From contig NZ_JABAGC010000010.1 of assembly GCF_012843905.1 (NCBI RefSeq), positions 1 through 64,000 on the forward strand: a stretch of 64,000 bases of DNA. Reading direction: 5' to 3'. The translations under genes and the position numbers were made by a program. Positions 48,561 to 59,908 of this stretch are shown piece by piece (position 1 is the first letter of the stretch; each line of letters starts with the position of its first letter). The notes below the pieces were generated by a model, which saw only the letters and a program-made list of their open reading frames with translations, searched no databases and was not told the origin of the DNA. Source of the DNA: Clostridium sp. SM-530-WT-3G (GTDB lineage Bacteria > Bacillota > Clostridia > Clostridiales > Clostridiaceae).

Positions 48561-49273
48561 TTATATGAATATATTAGTTGCTAAATTTAGCATTAAAAAT
48601 AGTTTATTAGTTAAAATAAGGATTATAAGAATATTTATAAATTGTTTCATATGATACTGGAATCAATATTTTGAATAAATATTGTAAAATTAGAGAAAAT
48701 AATTTTGTTCAATATACGTATAGGGACAATAAATTATCGGAATATGTAAGGTATGCATAAATTATATCTAGATGAGTAAAATAAAATAGAGTAATAGAAT
48801 TCAGTAAAATGCAAGATGAGAAGATGATTGAAAAAGTGTTTAATAAACATGAAAGTTTTACAAACAAAACATTTATTAAGTGGATTTTGATGTGATATAT
48901 CTGTTGTATCGAAGATATAATCTAAAATTATTATTGAAAATTAAATAAATAATTGAATAAAAAAATATTTTTGTATTCAGTAGTACAAAAAGAGTTATTT
49001 ATAACTTTATAGGAGAAAAATATATTAAATAATCAATAAATACAGTATTATTAGAACATTTATCATAAAAATTAAACTTTTTATTAATAATATAGCTAAT
49101 AAAATAGTAATTCAATTTATGAAATATTCTGAAAAAAGAATAATTTGATTATAGCTGATTTATATACGAAGAAAATGCAAGTAATAGTGAACATTAGCTA
49201 GATATTTAAATGAAACTACGAGTTAATTTGAAATAAAGTAAAAAAAAGATAACTTTTAAAAAAAAATAGCGTT
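48561..49273. other. Long non-coding gap between thlA and the ATP synthase operon
   Basis: With the flanking signals the gap is 850 bases. It is very AT-rich, has stops in all frames, no strong hairpins and no tRNA. A 28-codon frame at 48809-48895 has no ribosome site. It may be a long atp leader, hold an unrecognised RNA, or be remains of a lost gene; I cannot tell which. Confidence 0.4.
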
Positions 49274-49301
49274 TTGTTAAAGATAAAGATGAGGATATAA
49301 T
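49274..49301 (+). promoter_or_regulatory. Probable promoter of the atp operon
   Basis: TTGTTA (49274-49279), 16 bases, TATAAT (49296-49301), 29 bases before atpI. Confidence 0.6.
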
Positions 49302-49329
49302 ACATGATATTAGACGTTGGGAGGTATGT

Positions 49330-49686
49330 ATGAGTAAAGGGATAAATAAAGTCCTTAATGAAACTATAAAATTAGATCTTATAACAGGATTATTGATATC
49401 TTTATTGATAGTATTATCTTCCTCGTTTTTATATGCAATGATTTACTTCTTAGGCATTATAGTTGGATTGTTAAATTATGTATGCAGCTATTATGTTACC
49501 AATAAGATGCTCTTTAAAGGTGGTGTTAAAAGTATTCTTTCAATACTTATAACATTCGCAAGAATTTTTGGTGTAGCAGGTATTGCAGTATTGTTAAAGA
49601 ATGATATAACTTTTATTGTTCTTTATATTTTTGGGTTTATTTCTTATCTGGTAATGCTTGGTATATCGTGCATTAAAAATAAATAA
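49330..49686 (+). CDS. atpI: ATP synthase subunit I (AtpI)
   Basis: Small membrane protein (118 residues) with four hydrophobic helices, first gene of the atp operon; it helps c-ring assembly in other bacteria. The helices cover about 18-38, 40-60, 70-90 and 95-113. Family sequence is weakly conserved, so the call relies on size, topology and position. GGGAGG precedes ATG. Confidence 0.8.
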   Translation: MSKGINKVLNETIKLDLITGLLISLLIVLSSSFLYAMIYFLGIIVGLLNYVCSYYVTNKMLFKGGVKSILSILITFARIFGVAGIAVLLKNDITFIVLYIFGFISYLVMLGISCIKNK

Positions 49687-49704
49687 AGAAAGGAAGTGCT
49701 TAAA

Positions 49705-50385
49705 GTGGAAGCGAGCCCAATTATATTTTCATATAATTTTGGAAGGTTTACATTTGATATAACTACAAGTGTAATTGTCCAGTGGTTTGTAATACTAGTC
49801 TTGGGTATAGGGTCATATCTGTTAACAAGAAACTTGAAAATGAAGCCCGGTAAAGCTCAGGCTGCTTTAGAAAAGATTTATCAGACAATATATGATTTGG
49901 TAGAAAATGTTATGGGAAGCGCTTATGTATCTTTCATCCCTTATGTAGGTACACTAATGATTTATCTGTTAATCTTAAATTTCTTTGGACTTATAGGAAT
50001 TAAGCCACCAACTCAGGATTTAAGTGTAACAACAGCATTTGCAGTTATTAGTTTCTTAGTAGTAAATGGTTATGCTATTAAGAAAAATGGTATTGCCGAG
50101 TTTGGAAAGTCCTTTGTGCATCCGTTTGCTCCTATGTTACCAATTAACATTATGGAAAAAATAGTGCTTCCAGTATCGTTGGCTCTACGACTTTTTGGTA
50201 ATATGTTAGCAGCTACTTATGTACTGGATCTATTATATACAGTATTACGTAAAATAAGTGTGTTCGCACAAATAGGTTTACCAGTATTTGCACATTTATA
50301 TTTTGATATTTTTGATGGGACAATCCAAATGTTGGTATTCTCAATGTTAACTATGATCTATATAAAAGTGACAGCAGAGGAATAA
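49705..50385 (+). CDS. atpB: ATP synthase F0 subunit a
   Basis: Forms the proton half-channels beside the c-ring. The essential Arg lies in LALRLFGNMLA, and PTQDLSVTTAF and FAHLYFDIFDGTIQMLVF match subunit a. About six helices, 226 residues. GTG at 49705 is chosen because AAGGAAG lies eight bases before it; a GTG at 49696 overlaps that site. Confidence 0.93.
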   Translation: MEASPIIFSYNFGRFTFDITTSVIVQWFVILVLGIGSYLLTRNLKMKPGKAQAALEKIYQTIYDLVENVMGSAYVSFIPYVGTLMIYLLILNFFGLIGIKPPTQDLSVTTAFAVISFLVVNGYAIKKNGIAEFGKSFVHPFAPMLPINIMEKIVLPVSLALRLFGNMLAATYVLDLLYTVLRKISVFAQIGLPVFAHLYFDIFDGTIQMLVFSMLTMIYIKVTAEE

Positions 50386-50420
50386 AAAATTAAAATTAAT
50401 TATTTTGAGGAGGAATTAGA

Positions 50421-50636
50421 ATGAATTTATCAATTTTAGCAGCAGGTATAGCTGTATTATCAGGTATTGGAGCAGGAATAGGTATTGGTATAGCTACAGG
50501 AAAGGCTGCAGAAGCAGTAGGAAGACAACCAGAAGCATCAGGTAAAATTATGACTATGTTTATATTAGGTGCTGGACTTGCAGAAGCTACAGCAATATAC
50601 GGACTAATTATTTCATTTATAGCAATGGCTAAATAA
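50421..50636 (+). CDS. atpE: ATP synthase F0 subunit c
   Basis: Two-helix ring subunit, 71 residues, with the ion carboxylate Glu55 in LAEATAIYG and the loop GRQPEASG. Sodium-type c subunits have a Gln 33 residues before the Glu and a Ser after it; here these are Ile22 and Ala56. This predicts proton coupling. Strong AGGAGGA site, in line with the need for many copies. Confidence 0.96.
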   Translation: MNLSILAAGIAVLSGIGAGIGIGIATGKAAEAVGRQPEASGKIMTMFILGAGLAEATAIYGLIISFIAMAK

Positions 50637-50688
50637 TCAATTTTATGAGTTAATTATATTGACTCCGAAGGGAGGATATACGTAAAAA

Positions 50689-51168
50689 ATGGAAATGAAT
50701 TTTTCAACGGTAATAATGACTTGGGTTAACTTTATAATAATTGTATTAGTTTTAAAACACTTTTTTTGGGATAAGATTAAAGGAATAATACAAGAAAGAC
50801 AAGATTCTATAGACGAAAAGTTAACTAAAGCAGATGAGGATTCTGAAAAAGCAAGAATGTATTTATTACAAAATGAAAGAATCTTAAATACAGCTAGAGA
50901 AGAAGGTAAAAAGATTACTGAAGAACAAAAACAAAAAGGTGATAAGATTTACGAGGAAATTGTTCAAAATGCCAAAGATGAATCAGCATCAATAATAAAG
51001 AGAGCTAATCTAGAAATCGAAAGAGAAAAAGAAAAAGCTGAATATGAAGTTAAGAAGCAAGCAGTTGAACTTGCAGTTGAACTTTCAATGAAAGCTTTAG
51101 ATAACCAAATTGATGAAGAGACTCATAGAAAACTTATCGGCGATTTTATTGCTAAGGTAGGTATATAA
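50689..51168 (+). CDS. atpF: ATP synthase F0 subunit b
   Basis: Peripheral stalk. One N-terminal helix (about 5-25) then a long charged coiled coil, Glu/Lys-rich over about 30-130. 159 residues. It begins 52 bases after atpE and ends two bases before atpH. Confidence 0.95.
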   Translation: MEMNFSTVIMTWVNFIIIVLVLKHFFWDKIKGIIQERQDSIDEKLTKADEDSEKARMYLLQNERILNTAREEGKKITEEQKQKGDKIYEEIVQNAKDESASIIKRANLEIEREKEKAEYEVKKQAVELAVELSMKALDNQIDEETHRKLIGDFIAKVGI

Positions 51169-51169
51169 T

Positions 51170-51709
51170 ATGTATGAATATTTAGATAGACGTTATGCGT
51201 TAGCTCTTTATGAAGTTGCAGAAGAAAAAGGAAAAGTTGATGAGTATTTAAAAGACTTAAGAGAAATCTGTGACATTATAGATAATAACAAAGATTTCTA
51301 TGAAGTAATAAAACATCCTCAAATTAATACAAGAAAGAAAAAAGAACTATTTATTAATGTTTTTAAAGGAAAAATTGATGAACAATTACTTTCATTTCTT
51401 CTTATATTAATTGAAAAAGACAGAATACTTTTTCTTAGAGAAAAACTTAACGAGATGGAGAAAATCAATCTCGAAAGAAAAAATACTGTATTAGGAACTA
51501 TTAAAACAGCAGTTCCTCTTTTAGATAATGAATTAAAGCAATTAAAAGATATTTTTGAAAAGAAGTATAATAAACATATTATTTTTACTACTATAGTAGA
51601 TAAAGGTGTTTTAGGCGGAGTTTATGTTAGAATTGGAAATGATGTTATAGATGATACTGTACTTTCAAAGATAAATGAAATGAAACATTTAATGCTTAAA
51701 GAGAAATAG
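51170..51709 (+). CDS. atpH: ATP synthase F1 subunit delta
   Basis: Links the peripheral stalk to the catalytic head. It opens [21 protein letters not shown], and the C-terminal region has [21 protein letters not shown], typical of delta. 179 residues. No recognisable gap from atpF. Confidence 0.95.
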   Translation: MYEYLDRRYALALYEVAEEKGKVDEYLKDLREICDIIDNNKDFYEVIKHPQINTRKKKELFINVFKGKIDEQLLSFLLILIEKDRILFLREKLNEMEKINLERKNTVLGTIKTAVPLLDNELKQLKDIFEKKYNKHIIFTTIVDKGVLGGVYVRIGNDVIDDTVLSKINEMKHLMLKEK

Positions 51710-51719
51710 AGGTGAATCC

Positions 51720-53234
51720 ATGAATATTAAACCAGAAGAAATAACTTCTATTATAAAGAAAGAAATAGAAAAATACGAAAAACAGATTAAAACAGTAGAT
51801 TCTGGGACTATAATCCAAGTTGGTGATGGAGTTGCAAGAGTTTATGGATTAGATGATTGTATGGAAGGTGAATTATTAGAATTCCCTAACGATGTTTATG
51901 CCATGGCAATGAATTTAGAACAAGACAATGTTGGATGCGTTCTTTTAGGATCAGAAGAAGGAATAAAAGAAGGAGACATTGTTAAGGGAACAGGAAAAAT
52001 TGTTGAAGTTCCAGTAGGGGAAGCGTTATTAGGAAGAGTAGTTAATGCATTAGGTGAACCTATTGATGGTAAAGGACCTATATTAACTAAAGAAAGCAGA
52101 CCTATCGAAGTTCCTGCTCCAAGTATAATTGACAGAAGTTCAGTTAATGAGCCATTACAAACTGGTATTAAAGCTATTGACTCTATGATTCCAATAGGAA
52201 GAGGTCAAAGAGAACTTATTATAGGAGACCGTCAAACAGGTAAAACTGCTTTAGCTATAGATACTATACTTAATCAAAAAGGGAAAGATGTTATTTGTAT
52301 ATATGTTGCTATAGGTCAAAAACAATCTACAGTAGCTCATATAGTTAATACTTTAACAGAAATGGAAGCAATGGACTATAGTATAGTTGTAAGTTCTACA
52401 GCAGCACAATCTGCACCTTTACAATATTTAGCGCCTTATGCTGGATGTAGTATTGGTGAATATTTCATGCATCAAGGAAAAGATGTATTAATTATATATG
52501 ATGACCTTTCTAAGCATGCAGTAGCTTATAGAGCGATGTCATTATTACTTAAGAGACCACCAGGAAGAGAAGCTTATCCAGGGGATGTATTCTACATACA
52601 TTCAAGATTACTAGAAAGAGCTGCTAAATTATCTCCTGAATTAGGTGGAGGATCGTTAACAGCACTTCCTATAATTGAAACACAAGCTGGAGATGTTACT
52701 GCGTACATACCAACAAACGTAATATCTATTACAGATGGACAAATATTCTTAGAAGCAGATTTATTCAATTCAGGACAAAGACCTGCTATAAATCCAGGAA
52801 TATCAGTATCAAGAGTTGGTGGTAGTGCACAAATAAAAGCTATGAAGCAAGTAAGTGGTACGTTAAGACTTGAACTTGCTCAATATAGAGAACTTGAATC
52901 TTTTGCTCAGTTCGGATCAGACTTAGATAATGATTCAGCTAGAAGACTTGAAAAAGGTAAGAGATTAATGGAAATCTTAAAGCAGGATCAATATAAACCA
53001 CTAGATGTTGAAAAACAAGTTGAAATTTTATATTTAACAGTTAATGACTTCTTATCAGACATCAAAGTTAGTGATATAAGAAAATTTGAAAGTGAATTCT
53101 ATGAATTCATGGACACTCACTATAGAGAAGTGGGTAAAGCAATTCTTGAAGAAAAAACTTTAACAGATCAAATTAAAGCAAAGCTTGAAGAAGCAATTGT
53201 TGAATTTAAAAAGATATTTTTACAAGAAGTATAG
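51720..53234 (+). CDS. atpA: ATP synthase F1 subunit alpha
   Basis: Non-catalytic nucleotide subunit of the F1 head. [14 protein letters not shown] is the Walker A; the arginine finger lies in the region before [13 protein letters not shown] and [12 protein letters not shown]. 504 residues. GAGGTG precedes ATG. Two hairpins lie between it and atpG. Confidence 0.97.
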   Translation: MNIKPEEITSIIKKEIEKYEKQIKTVDSGTIIQVGDGVARVYGLDDCMEGELLEFPNDVYAMAMNLEQDNVGCVLLGSEEGIKEGDIVKGTGKIVEVPVGEALLGRVVNALGEPIDGKGPILTKESRPIEVPAPSIIDRSSVNEPLQTGIKAIDSMIPIGRGQRELIIGDRQTGKTALAIDTILNQKGKDVICIYVAIGQKQSTVAHIVNTLTEMEAMDYSIVVSSTAAQSAPLQYLAPYAGCSIGEYFMHQGKDVLIIYDDLSKHAVAYRAMSLLLKRPPGREAYPGDVFYIHSRLLERAAKLSPELGGGSLTALPIIETQAGDVTAYIPTNVISITDGQIFLEADLFNSGQRPAINPGISVSRVGGSAQIKAMKQVSGTLRLELAQYRELESFAQFGSDLDNDSARRLEKGKRLMEILKQDQYKPLDVEKQVEILYLTVNDFLSDIKVSDIRKFESEFYEFMDTHYREVGKAILEEKTLTDQIKAKLEEAIVEFKKIFLQEV

Positions 53235-53273
53235 CTTATATTGATTAGCAAATATTATATAAGCACTAATATA

Positions 53274-53299
53274 TGTAGAAATCCAAATGGATTTCTACA
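53274..53299 (+). promoter_or_regulatory. Hairpin 1 between atpA and atpG
   Basis: TGTAGAAATCC (53274-53284) pairs with GGATTTCTACA (53289-53299), loop AAAT. No T run follows, so it is not a clear terminator; it may be an mRNA processing or stability element. Confidence 0.6.
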
Positions 53300-53365
53300 T
53301 TAATATTGAAAAGTGGATTCGAAATTAAATAAACGTTATTTAATGATGTATCTAAAGTAATTTAT

Positions 53366-53390
53366 ATAAAATCCCAAGATGGGATTTTAT
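53366..53390 (+). promoter_or_regulatory. Hairpin 2 between atpA and atpG
   Basis: ATAAAATCCC (53366-53375) pairs with GGGATTTTAT (53381-53390), loop AAGAT. It lies 55 bases before the atpG start and could control how much of the operon is read. Confidence 0.6.
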
Positions 53391-53444
53391 ATTTAAGTTA
53401 TGTTTATATATTAGTTGTTAATTATAATGTAGGAGGTGGAAATC

Positions 53445-54293
53445 ATGGGCGCAGCTGGACTTATTGATATAAAAAGAAGAATTAAGTCAGTAGAAAGCAC
53501 AAGAAAAATTACAAATGCCATGGGACTTGTTGCCACTTCTAAGTTAAGAAAATGTAGGAAAGAGTTAGAAGTAAATAAGAAGTTTGTTGCTTCTTTAAAC
53601 TCTGTTATAAAAAGCCTTGGAAATTCACTTTTTGGTGAAAGTAATATTTATTTTTCAGGAAATAAAGGTCAAGGAAAATTATATATAGTTATCACATCAG
53701 AAACAGGTTTATGTGGAGGATTTAATGGTAACGTAGTATCTTACTTAGAACAAGTAATTGAAACTGATAGAAACAATAGCAAAATAATTATTGTTGGAAA
53801 AAGGGGAATAAGCTACATAAGAAAAACTGGACTTGATACAGTTGCTGAATATGTTGATATTTCAGATATACCAACAATAAAAGATGCAAATATTATTTTT
53901 GAAAAAGCTTTAAGTATGTATAAAAGCAGAGAAGTAGCAGAAGTAAATGTTGTATATTATGACTTTGTTTCGCCAGTTAAGCAAGAACCAAAATGTGTTA
54001 AGATTTTACCAATTGAAGAACGTAAAGAAGAATCAGAAATGTGTGTTGTAGAACCAAACGTTACTACAGTACTAAATGATGCTGTAAATATTTATTTAAA
54101 AGGTAAAATTAGAAATATTCTATTAAGCTCAAAGTGCAGTGAGCAAAGTTTAAGAATGACTGCAATGGATGGAGCTACAGAAAATGCTAATGACTTATTA
54201 GATAGCTTAAATCTTAAATTTAATAGAATAAGACAGACTATGATAACACAAGAAATTAGTGAAATTGTTGGAGGAGCAGAAGCTCAGAAATAG
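53445..54293 (+). CDS. atpG: ATP synthase F1 subunit gamma
   Basis: Rotating central shaft. It starts [20 protein letters not shown] and ends [17 protein letters not shown], the two helices of the coiled-coil shaft. 282 residues. ATG at 53445 follows AGGAGGTGG; GTG at 53436 overlaps that site. It is separated from atpA by an unusually long 210-base spacer. Confidence 0.96.
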   Translation: MGAAGLIDIKRRIKSVESTRKITNAMGLVATSKLRKCRKELEVNKKFVASLNSVIKSLGNSLFGESNIYFSGNKGQGKLYIVITSETGLCGGFNGNVVSYLEQVIETDRNNSKIIIVGKRGISYIRKTGLDTVAEYVDISDIPTIKDANIIFEKALSMYKSREVAEVNVVYYDFVSPVKQEPKCVKILPIEERKEESEMCVVEPNVTTVLNDAVNIYLKGKIRNILLSSKCSEQSLRMTAMDGATENANDLLDSLNLKFNRIRQTMITQEISEIVGGAEAQK

Positions 54294-54297
54294 TTAA

Positions 54298-55701
<1,404 letters not shown>

Positions 55702-55715
55702 GGGGATGTTAGATA

Positions 55716-56114
55716 ATGGCTAATACTTTTGCACTAAGAATTGTAACACCAAGTCATGATGTTTATAATGGAGAAGTTGAAAAGATACTTTTAAAAAATG
55801 CAGATGGACAGTTTGAGATATTAGCACATCACGAAAGAATGATTACAAGTACTGTGCCTTATGTATCAACGTTTGTTGATTCAGATGGCAACAAGAAAGA
55901 AATATTTATTTCAACATCTGTTGTAAAAGTGAGTCCTGATGAAGTTGTAATATGCAGTGATGCTGCAGAATTTGCAGAAGATATAGACTTTAAAAGAGCT
56001 GAAGCTGCAAAAGAGAGAGCAGAAGAAAAAATGAAAGCTCAAGATAAATATGATAGAGATTTAGTTAAACTATCTTACCTTAGAGCTGTTGAAAGATTAA
56101 AATTAAAAAAATAG
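55716..56114 (+). CDS. atpC: ATP synthase F1 subunit epsilon
   Basis: Rotor subunit that also inhibits the enzyme. N-terminal beta sandwich (RIVTPSHDVYNGEVEKI, DGQFEILAHHERM) and two C-terminal helices (Ala/Glu/Lys-rich after 90). 132 residues. Last gene of the operon, followed by a strong terminator. Confidence 0.95.
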   Translation: MANTFALRIVTPSHDVYNGEVEKILLKNADGQFEILAHHERMITSTVPYVSTFVDSDGNKKEIFISTSVVKVSPDEVVICSDAAEFAEDIDFKRAEAAKERAEEKMKAQDKYDRDLVKLSYLRAVERLKLKK

Positions 56115-56130
56115 ATTATACAGGTTTTTA

Positions 56131-56174
56131 ATAAGATGTAATTTCATATAATGAAATTACATCTTATTTTTTTA
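56131..56174 (+). terminator. Strong terminator of the atp operon
   Basis: Perfect 17-base arms (56131-56147, 56151-56167) around ATA, then seven T. Confidence 0.92.
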
Positions 56175-56530
56175 TATTTAAATCTAATAAAATACGTATA
56201 TAAAATAATATGCTTTATGCATAGTTTATTAATAATCACAAAATAATAAATAATTTATATATTATAAATATAAATTATTTATTTATTAGAATAAAAAAAT
56301 AGATTATGCCAATAATTTAAGAAAGATAAATGATTCTGTTAAGTTATTTGATTTAAAACTAATTTATATAGCTACTCACAATGATAGTAAGTATATTTTT
56401 ATATGCTTTTATTATCTGATTTATAAAGGAATGGTTAGTTTTTGGACAATTCTATTATATTTTCTACAGTAGCGAAAAGTATATTATTCATATGACTTAA
56501 CAGATCGGGTGATATTAAAGGGGGAGCACT
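56175..56530. other. Intergenic region before the ywmB-like gene
   Basis: With the terminator this is a 416-base gap. It ends in AAAGGGGG, the ribosome site of the next gene. No further element is recognised. Confidence 0.45.
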
Positions 56531-57178
56531 ATGAAGATAAGAATAATTATAGTGATTTTAATATTAATATCTTTTTTGAATATTGGAGCATTTTCAGGAA
56601 ATTTTGTGAATGAATATTCTTTTGATGAATTAGAAACTGAATGTTTGAGTAAGAGTGAATTTGTAGAAAATGGTGTTAAAATTCAATATAAAACAAAAAC
56701 AGATAAAGATACAGAGAAAAATAAGATTATTAATTACTTCAAAACAATTAAATTAAATCAAAACAATATAAATGCACTAAATTTTGTTAACAACACATTA
56801 AATGTAGAAACTAACATATGGGATGATGATTTATACACTTATGTTAATGTTACCTTATTAAATACAGATGTATTTTATAAGACTCTGGAGCTACAAAATA
56901 TTGTTGGAGAATTGATAGATGAAAATTCAGAAGAAGTACAGTGTTTTTGTTATTATAAGGGAAGAATAAATTATACCAATAACCTTAGTAATACAGAAAT
57001 ATTAGAAGAGATAATGAGTGAATCAATATTAAATAAAGCAGATATATTGGAAGTTAATAACGGATATACAGGCAATATTATTCTAAAAAGCAGTGAGAAA
57101 ATTAATTTTGCTGTAAGTAGATATAATACAGGAACATATTTTATAATAGGAACTCCCATAATATTTGCAGCTTATTAA
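56531..57178 (+). CDS. YwmB-like exported protein
   Basis: Protein of 215 residues with a signal or anchor helix (3-20). The rest is weakly conserved, with FKTIKLNQNNINALNF and IWDDDLYTYVNVTLLN. Its place, between atpC and murA-spoIID, matches ywmB of Bacillus, and its size fits the YwmB/TATA-box-binding-like fold, so it is named by position and build. Its function is unknown. Confidence 0.6.
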   Translation: MKIRIIIVILILISFLNIGAFSGNFVNEYSFDELETECLSKSEFVENGVKIQYKTKTDKDTEKNKIINYFKTIKLNQNNINALNFVNNTLNVETNIWDDDLYTYVNVTLLNTDVFYKTLELQNIVGELIDENSEEVQCFCYYKGRINYTNNLSNTEILEEIMSESILNKADILEVNNGYTGNIILKSSEKINFAVSRYNTGTYFIIGTPIIFAAY

Positions 57179-57199
57179 CAATTCAATTTGGAGGATAAT

Positions 57200-58462
57200 A
57201 TGGAGAAAATAGTAGTCAAGGGTATTAATGAACTTAAGGGTGAAGTTAATATAAGTTCAGCAAAAAATTCAATCTTACCTATTATTGCAGCAACTATACT
57301 GTGTCCAGAACGTATAGTTATTGATAACACACCTTTACTAGAGGATGTTGAAGTTATTTGTAAATTATTAAGTGAATTAGATTGTGACGTAAATATTTTG
57401 GGTATTACTAATAAATTAATAATAAATACAAAAAATATAAGTGGAATAGATGTAAATGAAGAATTAATTAGAAAGATGAGAGCATCCTTTTTAATTATGG
57501 GCCCTATGCTTTCAAGATTTGGATACTGTAAATTGTCAATGCCAGGTGGATGTAATATTGGAAGTAGACCTATAGACTTACACTTAAAGGGCTTTAAGCT
57601 ATTAGGTGCAGATATAATAATGGGGCATGGCTATGTAGAAGTTAGAGCAAAAAAATTAAAAGGAAATAGAATATATTTAGACTTTCCGTCTGTTGGAGCT
57701 ACAGAAAATATTATGATGGCAGCTGTTTTAGCAGAAGGAACAACAATTATTGAAAATGCAGCAGAAGAACCTGAAATCTGGGACTTAGCTCAATTTTTGA
57801 ATAAAATGGGGGCAGATATAGAAGGCGCAGGTTTAGGGAAAATTGAAATACATGGAGTTAAGACGTTAAAAGGAGTCGAGTATTGCCCTATATATGATAG
57901 GATAGAGGCTGGAACATTTATGATTGCAGCGGCGATAACAAATAGCAAGATAAAAATAAATGGAGTAAATGAGGAACACTTGCGTCCTGTAATAGAAAAG
58001 CTTAAGGAAGGTGGGGTTGTTTTTAGTAATTATAAAAATAACTCAATTGAAGTAGATGGAACTCATGAAAAATATCCTTTGGATATAAAGACACTTCCAT
58101 ATCCGGGATTTCCAACAGATATGCAGGCGCAAATGATGAGTTTATTATCAGTTGTAAATGGGGTAAGTGTTATTACAGAGACTGTTTTTGAAAATAGATT
58201 TATGCATGTATCAGAGCTTCAAAGAATGGGAGCAAATATAAAAATTGATGGAAGAACTGCAATAGTTGAAGGAGTAAATAAGTTGACAGGATGTGCAGTT
58301 AAAGCAACAGATTTAAGAGCTGGAGCTGCTATGATTTTAAGTGGATTGGTAGCTGATGGAATTACAGAAATAAGTGACATATATCATATTGATAGAGGAT
58401 ATGTAAATATTGAAGAAAAGTTTAGGAAATTAGGTGCAGACATATATAGAGTAAATTATTAA
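57200..58462 (+). CDS. murA: UDP-N-acetylglucosamine 1-carboxyvinyltransferase
   Basis: First committed step of peptidoglycan synthesis; adds enolpyruvate to UDP-GlcNAc and is the fosfomycin target. Cys118 in PGGCNIGSRPIDLH is the catalytic Cys, so the protein should be fosfomycin-sensitive in principle. 420 residues. ATG at 57200 follows TTTGGAGG; a TTG at 57188 overlaps that site. Firmicutes often have two copies; this one is linked with sporulation genes. Confidence 0.96.
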   Translation: MEKIVVKGINELKGEVNISSAKNSILPIIAATILCPERIVIDNTPLLEDVEVICKLLSELDCDVNILGITNKLIINTKNISGIDVNEELIRKMRASFLIMGPMLSRFGYCKLSMPGGCNIGSRPIDLHLKGFKLLGADIIMGHGYVEVRAKKLKGNRIYLDFPSVGATENIMMAAVLAEGTTIIENAAEEPEIWDLAQFLNKMGADIEGAGLGKIEIHGVKTLKGVEYCPIYDRIEAGTFMIAAAITNSKIKINGVNEEHLRPVIEKLKEGGVVFSNYKNNSIEVDGTHEKYPLDIKTLPYPGFPTDMQAQMMSLLSVVNGVSVITETVFENRFMHVSELQRMGANIKIDGRTAIVEGVNKLTGCAVKATDLRAGAAMILSGLVADGITEISDIYHIDRGYVNIEEKFRKLGADIYRVNY

Positions 58463-58470
58463 ATTATATG

Positions 58471-58536
58471 TTGATTGGTCTTTGTATAGTTTATTGAGAA
58501 ATATATTATACAAAGGGTGATCAGCATTTTTTTTTG
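58471..58536 (+). terminator. Terminator after murA
   Basis: CTTTGTATA pairs with TATACAAAG, with partly paired outer bases, then nine T. Confidence 0.75.
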
Positions 58537-58614
58537 TTAATTAGTTAACATAACAATCATAATAATTTTTACCAAAACATATATTTTAAAGTGCATATTT
58601 TGGGAGGAATGGTT

Positions 58615-59661
58615 ATGAAGAAAATAAAGCTTAAAATTAATGCGGATATATTAAATATTGTAGTAGTGACCGTAGTAATAGTTTTAATATTATGTATTTT
58701 ACCAATATTATTTCTTGATAATAGTAATAAAATAAATATATTTAATATTCAGTTAGATGATATTAAAAAGTCAGAAGATAAAAATATAGAGTTCCCTAGT
58801 GATGGAAAAGTGAAAGTTTATATTAAAGAAGAAAACAAAGTTATAGAGCTAGATTTAGAAGATTATATTACTGGAGTTGTCGCAAGTGAAATGCCTGCTA
58901 ATTTTAATGAAGAGGCTTTAAAGGCACAGGCTATTGCAGCAAGGACATATTATATGAATAAAAGAAAGAAACCTTGTAAGGATTCAGAAGCAAATGGAGC
59001 CGAAATTTGTGATACGACTAATTGCCAGGTATATATGAATAAAGAAAAAAGATTAAAATTATGGAGTAGTAGTAAAGGTGAAGAAAATTGGAGTAAGATA
59101 AAAAATGCAGTTGATTGTACAAGGGGACAGATAATGACTTATGATGGATATGTATTAGAGTATCCTCAATTTTTTTCTACTAGTTCAGGTAAAACAGAGG
59201 ATGCAAAAGATGTTTTTTCAGTTGATGTTCCCTATTTGAAATCTGAAGAAAGCCAAGGAGAAGAAATTGCTCCTAAATATGAAAGTACATGTGAATTTTC
59301 TATTGATGATTTTGTGAAAAAAGTAAATTCTAGTTATATTGATGCGAATTTAACAAAGAGTAATCTGCCAGCAATGGTATCGATAAAATCTTATACAGAA
59401 GGTGGGAGTGTAAAGGAAATACAGATTGGAGAAATATTAATTAAAGGTACTGATTTTAGAAAAATATTTGGACTTAATTCAAGTAATTTTAATATTCAAT
59501 TTACAAATAACCAAGTGATAATTAAGTGTAGGGGATATGGTCATGGAGTAGGAATGAGCCAATGGGGAGCCAATGTCATGGCTAAGAATGGTTTTTCTTA
59601 TGAGCAAATATTAAAGCATTATTATAGGGGGATTGAGATTGAATCAATTAAGTATATTTAG
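58615..59661 (+). CDS. spoIID: Stage II sporulation protein D
   Basis: Membrane-anchored lytic transglycosylase of the engulfment machine, working with SpoIIP and SpoIIM. One N-terminal helix (about 12-34), then the SpoIID domain: EDYITGVVASEMPANFNEEALKAQ (split here as the domain start with the catalytic Glu), AIAARTYYM, and GYGHGVGMSQWGA near the end. 348 residues. ATG at 58615 is preferred over 58609, because GGGAGG needs more space. Confidence 0.93.
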   Translation: MKKIKLKINADILNIVVVTVVIVLILCILPILFLDNSNKINIFNIQLDDIKKSEDKNIEFPSDGKVKVYIKEENKVIELDLEDYITGVVASEMPANFNEEALKAQAIAARTYYMNKRKKPCKDSEANGAEICDTTNCQVYMNKEKRLKLWSSSKGEENWSKIKNAVDCTRGQIMTYDGYVLEYPQFFSTSSGKTEDAKDVFSVDVPYLKSEESQGEEIAPKYESTCEFSIDDFVKKVNSSYIDANLTKSNLPAMVSIKSYTEGGSVKEIQIGEILIKGTDFRKIFGLNSSNFNIQFTNNQVIIKCRGYGHGVGMSQWGANVMAKNGFSYEQILKHYYRGIEIESIKYI

Positions 59662-59698
59662 AAATAAAATTTTTAAGTGAATTTTATAAAGATTTCAA

Positions 59699-59730
59699 AA
59701 AAGAGTAGATTTAGTCTGCTCTTTTTTTTG
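59699..59730 (+). terminator. Terminator of spoIID
   Basis: AAGAGTAGA pairs with TCTGCTCTT (one G-U pair), then eight T. Confidence 0.85.
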
Positions 59731-59908
59731 TATAAAAAATGAAAAATATTTAAATTTATGTTTAGAAAAAAATAAAGTGGACATAATTTATTGTAATGGT
59801 AATTAATAATTTAAATTATTAATATTTTTTGTGTTAAATGAAAAATAAACCATATTTTATGTATTAAATTTTTAAAAAAGGAAATAATGAGGAGAGGAGG
59901 TGTTCTTA

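Noticed and set aside
48809-48895. 28-codon frame in the thlA-atpI gap
   Set aside because: It has no ribosome site and no similarity I recognise; chance is a sufficient explanation in AT-rich DNA.
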